Positions 60,975-64,000 of a stretch of 64,000 nucleotides of DNA are shown in pieces. Every line of letters starts with the position of its first letter. Within the stretch, counting starts at the first letter, position 1. Below the pieces are notes generated by a model. That model had not been told where the DNA came from, made no database searches, and saw nothing but the letters and a program-made list of their open reading frames with translations. Source of the stretch: JAAELZ01 sp965223465. GTDB lineage: Bacteria; Pseudomonadota; Gammaproteobacteria; Arenicellales; Poriferihabitantaceae. Location of the stretch: NCBI GenBank assembly GCA_965223465.1, contig OZ245025.1, positions 1,860,001-1,924,000 of the forward strand, read 5' to 3'. Both the position numbers and the translations under genes were made by a program.

Positions 60975-62945
60975 ATGAACGATTCGAGAAGAACTCTGGA
61001 TTGTGGCGGGGAGAAAGTCCCTGTCACCTGGGTGCATACGCTCGTCGTGGGTAGTGGTGCTGCCGGTCTGAATGCAGCTTGTCAGCTGGATGCCAAAGGC
61101 GTCAAAGACCTGCTGTTGCTGAGTGAAGGATTGAAAATGGGCACTTCGATCAATACCGGTAGTGACAAGCAGACTTATTACAAAATTTCAACCTGTGGGG
61201 AAGATAACGATTCTCCTCTGGCCATGGCAAAGAATTATTTTGACAATGGTTCGATGCATGGTGACCTCGCTCTGGCTGAAGCCGCCGTATCAGCCAGGGC
61301 TTTTTTTCACCTTGTTTCACTGGGTGTGCCTTTTCCACAAGATTCCTACGGCCAGTTTGTCGGTTATAAGACGGATCACGATCCACGAAGGCGGGCGACA
61401 TCAATCGGGCCATATACTTCAAAGCAAATGTGTCTGGCTCTGACTGCTGAAGTCAAACGGCGTGATATCCGGGTTCGGGAAAAAATGAATATTGTCGATC
61501 TGTTGACCCTGGAAACACCCGAGGGAAAGCGAGCAGGTGGGGTCATCGCAATCAGTAACAAAGGAGACCTAGAGGTTTTCGCTACCGAAAACCTGGTGCT
61601 CGCAGTCGGTGGGCCAGGGGGTATCTACAAAACCAGCGTTTACCCAAAAGCCCAAACCGGCGCCATCGGCCTGGCCTTTATGGAAGGCGCTCTTTCGCAA
61701 AGCCTTGCTGAATCGCAGTTTGGATTGTCATCGATCAAGTTTCGCTGGAATGTTTCCGGAAGCTTCATGCAGGTGGTGCCGCGATTTATCAGCACGGACA
61801 AAAAAGGCAATGACGAAAAGGAATTCTTGCTTCCCTATTTCAAGACCCCGAGTGAAATGTGCTCAAACATATTTCTCAAGGGATACCAGTGGCCTTTTGA
61901 CGCTGCCAAGTTGCGCGGCGGGTCATCCATTATCGACATATTAGTCTATATTGAGACAGTGCAAAAAGACCGCAGGGTATTCCTAGATTTTCGCCGCAAC
62001 CCAACGGGTTACCAATTGTCGGAGCTGTCGGATGAGGCTAGATGCTATCTGGAGAATTCCGGGTCGGTACAGGATTTGCCCATCAAGCGATTGGAAGCGA
62101 TGAATCCGAATGCTATCGCTCTTTATCAGCGACGCAGAATCGATATTCGCACCGAACCCCTTGAGGTCGATGTTTGCGCGCAACATAACAATGGCGGTTT
62201 GGCGGTCAATCACTGGTGGGAATCGCTAAACATCCAGCATTTATTTTCACTGGGTGAGACGGCAGGTACGCATGGGGCGGCACGTCCGGGTGGCGCCGCA
62301 CTCAATGCAGGACAGGTTGGTGGGTTTCGCATTGCTGACTTTATCGCGCATAAATACACAGAAAGCACGCTTGATAAAGAGGCATTTTGCGATCTGGCAC
62401 AAAAACGCTTACAAGCGATCGAAAAATACCTGCGTGCTAGCGCTAATGCCGAAATCAGTTGGGTGGAAGAACGCGCTGAATTGCAACAGCGAATGACGAC
62501 ATATGGTTCTGCGGTTCGCTCTCTTGAAGGCTTGGATACAGCGACTGCAGAAGCGTGGAATCAGTGGAAACGGATTTCAAGACAAGGAGGTAATTCGGGT
62601 AAGTACCGAGAACCTCGCGGATGGGTCGAGGCCCTGCGTAACCGCCATCTCTGCTTCGCGCACCTGGTCTACCTCGAGGCACTGAGATCTGCGGTCAAAA
62701 GTGGCCAGGGTAGTCGTGGTTCGGCGGTTGTGCTTGCCGCTGACGGGAAACCCGTTCATGAATTACTCGATGAACACTGGCGAATGCAGGAGGAGGACAA
62801 GCAATTCCGCGAACAGGTCATGGAAACAGTGTTCAAAGATGACCAGGTCATCAGCGAATGGGTACCGTGTCGACCAATTCCGCAATCAGACCTGTGGTTT
62901 GAGACCGCCTGGGCTCGTTTTAAAGACAATACCATTTACGAATAG
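60975..62945 (+). CDS. FAD-dependent oxidoreductase of the fumarate reductase/succinate dehydrogenase flavoprotein type
   Basis: A 656-residue flavoprotein. The FAD site begins TLVVGSGAAGLNAACQLDAKG. Later parts are LVLAVGGPGGIYKTSVYPK, the capping-domain region and the C-terminal FSLGETAGTHGAARPGGAALN, which marks the FAD_binding_2 family. It lacks an obvious partner iron-sulfur subunit, so it may be a soluble dehydrogenase of a ring or acid, like 3-ketosteroid dehydrogenases. I use ATG 60975; a TTG immediately upstream is in frame. The acyl-CoA dehydrogenase gene follows after 16 bases. Confidence 0.82.
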   Translation: MNDSRRTLDCGGEKVPVTWVHTLVVGSGAAGLNAACQLDAKGVKDLLLLSEGLKMGTSINTGSDKQTYYKISTCGEDNDSPLAMAKNYFDNGSMHGDLALAEAAVSARAFFHLVSLGVPFPQDSYGQFVGYKTDHDPRRRATSIGPYTSKQMCLALTAEVKRRDIRVREKMNIVDLLTLETPEGKRAGGVIAISNKGDLEVFATENLVLAVGGPGGIYKTSVYPKAQTGAIGLAFMEGALSQSLAESQFGLSSIKFRWNVSGSFMQVVPRFISTDKKGNDEKEFLLPYFKTPSEMCSNIFLKGYQWPFDAAKLRGGSSIIDILVYIETVQKDRRVFLDFRRNPTGYQLSELSDEARCYLENSGSVQDLPIKRLEAMNPNAIALYQRRRIDIRTEPLEVDVCAQHNNGGLAVNHWWESLNIQHLFSLGETAGTHGAARPGGAALNAGQVGGFRIADFIAHKYTESTLDKEAFCDLAQKRLQAIEKYLRASANAEISWVEERAELQQRMTTYGSAVRSLEGLDTATAEAWNQWKRISRQGGNSGKYREPRGWVEALRNRHLCFAHLVYLEALRSAVKSGQGSRGSAVVLAADGKPVHELLDEHWRMQEEDKQFREQVMETVFKDDQVISEWVPCRPIPQSDLWFETAWARFKDNTIYE

Positions 62946-62961
62946 CTACGGAGTGATTTGA

Positions 62962-64000
62962 ATGATACTCACACCCCTTCAGGATCCAGAAGTCTACCAA
63001 CAGATTAAAGAAATGACCCGCCGTTTTACCGACGAAACCATCCGCCCAATGGCCGAGGAACTGGACCGGGAAGAACGCTTTGCGGGCGGCATTTATGATC
63101 AAATGGCAGAACTCGGTCTATTCGGTATCACCGTTCCGGAAGCGTTTGGAGGGGCGGGTCTGGACTGTTTTGCCTACGTGCTGGTGATGGAGGAATTATC
63201 GCGTGGCTACGCTTCGGTTGCTGACCAATGTGGGTTGGTCGAATTAATCGGTACATTGCTGTCTCGTTACGGAACTGAGGGCCAACAGGAAAAATATATG
63301 GCCGACGCGCTTTCAATGAAGAAGAAAGTTGCCTACTGTATTACCGAGGCGGAAGCAGGTTCCGATGTCTCCGGGATCAGGACTACCGCAAAAAAAACGG
63401 ATGGTGGATGGATTATAAATGGAAGTAAATTATGGATCCACAATGCGCCACTTGCAGATTACGGGTTCGTACTAACCCGAACCGATCCTGAAGCTGGCCA
63501 TCGCGGTATGAGTATTTTTATCGTCGATCTGAATGCTATTGGGGTAAGCCGGGGCCCGAAAGAGCATAAGATGGGGCAGCGTTCTTCGCAGGTTGGTGGT
63601 TTGATGTTTGATGACGTGTTCGTAGCAGACGATGCATTGTTGGGCGAACTGAACAGAGGTTTTTACATCATGATGAGTGTTCTTGAAAAAGGGCGCGTCG
63701 GGATCGGGGCCCTGGCGGTCGGGATTACGCAGGCTGGCCTGGAGGCTGCTCTGGAATACTCCCAGGATAGAAAACAGTTTGGCAAGCCAATTGCTGACAA
63801 CCAGGGTTTACAATGGATGCTTGCAGAAATGGCAACCGAGGTATCTGCCGCACGGCTATTGGTTCATCAGGGCGCTTTGGCGCTCGACAATGGTGTACCG
63901 GCAACGGCAGCATGTTCGATGGGTAAGTACTTTGCCGCAGATACCGCGGTACGCCAAACTGGCAATGCCGCGCAGATTTTTGGAGGCAGTGGGTACATAC
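62962..64000 (+). CDS. Acyl-CoA dehydrogenase (partial)
   Basis: FAD-dependent alpha,beta-dehydrogenation of an acyl-CoA thioester. The frame begins at ATG 62962, with GGAG upstream, and is open to the right edge (346 codons). It shows YCITEAEAGSDVSGIRTTA, GSKLWIHNAPLADYG, MGQRSSQVGGLMFDDVFV and RKQFGKPIADNQGLQWMLAEM; AQIFGGSGYI lies close to the cut end. The C-terminal part is missing, so the catalytic base cannot be checked. It is in line with the flavoprotein gene and probably part of the same operon. Confidence 0.93.
   Translation, partial: MILTPLQDPEVYQQIKEMTRRFTDETIRPMAEELDREERFAGGIYDQMAELGLFGITVPEAFGGAGLDCFAYVLVMEELSRGYASVADQCGLVELIGTLLSRYGTEGQQEKYMADALSMKKKVAYCITEAEAGSDVSGIRTTAKKTDGGWIINGSKLWIHNAPLADYGFVLTRTDPEAGHRGMSIFIVDLNAIGVSRGPKEHKMGQRSSQVGGLMFDDVFVADDALLGELNRGFYIMMSVLEKGRVGIGALAVGITQAGLEAALEYSQDRKQFGKPIADNQGLQWMLAEMATEVSAARLLVHQGALALDNGVPATAACSMGKYFAADTAVRQTGNAAQIFGGSGYI

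Overview
The window is chromosomal DNA from a proteobacterium, most probably a free-living, respiring gammaproteobacterium. The evidence is the order gmk-rpoZ-spoT, the order tpiA-secG-tRNA-Leu(GAG)-nuoA..N with separate nuoC and nuoD, a fused MnmC, a PilU-type pilus ATPase and a NagZ/cytoplasmic-YkuD recycling pair. I cannot place it at genus level from sequence alone. I see no phage, transposase, integrase or CRISPR array.

Layout. 1-6 kb: a PilU-like ATPase running off the left edge, with an unexpected DUF4136-like extension; an aldolase-mtnA pair that looks like the DHAP shunt; a 4Fe4S-CDGSH protein; SixA; then an 800-base non-coding stretch with a perfect hairpin and a structured leader before an unknown lipoprotein. 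6-20.5 kb: the complete 14-gene nuo operon (complex I), minus strand. 20.5-26 kb: two accessory genes (a methyltransferase/kinase-like/coiled-coil protein and a secreted zinc protease) between nuoA and the conserved tRNA-Leu-secG-tpiA block. 26-34.3 kb: a Ycf46-like AAA ATPase, a surface-glycan gene group (GT2, HAD-type protein, small protein, GT-C-like membrane protein) and an exbBD pair. 34.4-43.6 kb: mnmC, cold-shock protein, hemB, nadC, secreted GH30 glycosidase, a creatinase-like M24 protein paired with an FAD amine oxidase, and a DUF411 protein. 43.8-49.4 kb: tRNA-Ser(UGA), then gmk-rpoZ-spoT-protein phosphatase-YkuD-nagZ. 49.5-55.6 kb: an ArsR/SRPBCC pair, then a LysR regulator divergent from a tandem SnoaL protein and a betaine-type ABC transporter whose ATPase gene seems to start with CTG. 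55.6-64 kb: a CoA NUDIX hydrolase, a frameshifted STAS-like remnant, and a TetR-linked cluster (AroE-like, SDR, CoA-transferase, flavoprotein, acyl-CoA dehydrogenase) that looks like a CoA-dependent catabolic route of unknown substrate.

The most notable points are: three genes with a perfect TATAAT placed exactly 6 nt before the start codon, predicting leaderless mRNAs; the PilU-DUF4136 fusion; the WbdD-like protein at the tRNA-Leu/nuoA junction; and the uncharacterised CoA catabolic cluster with a clear 22-bp operator.
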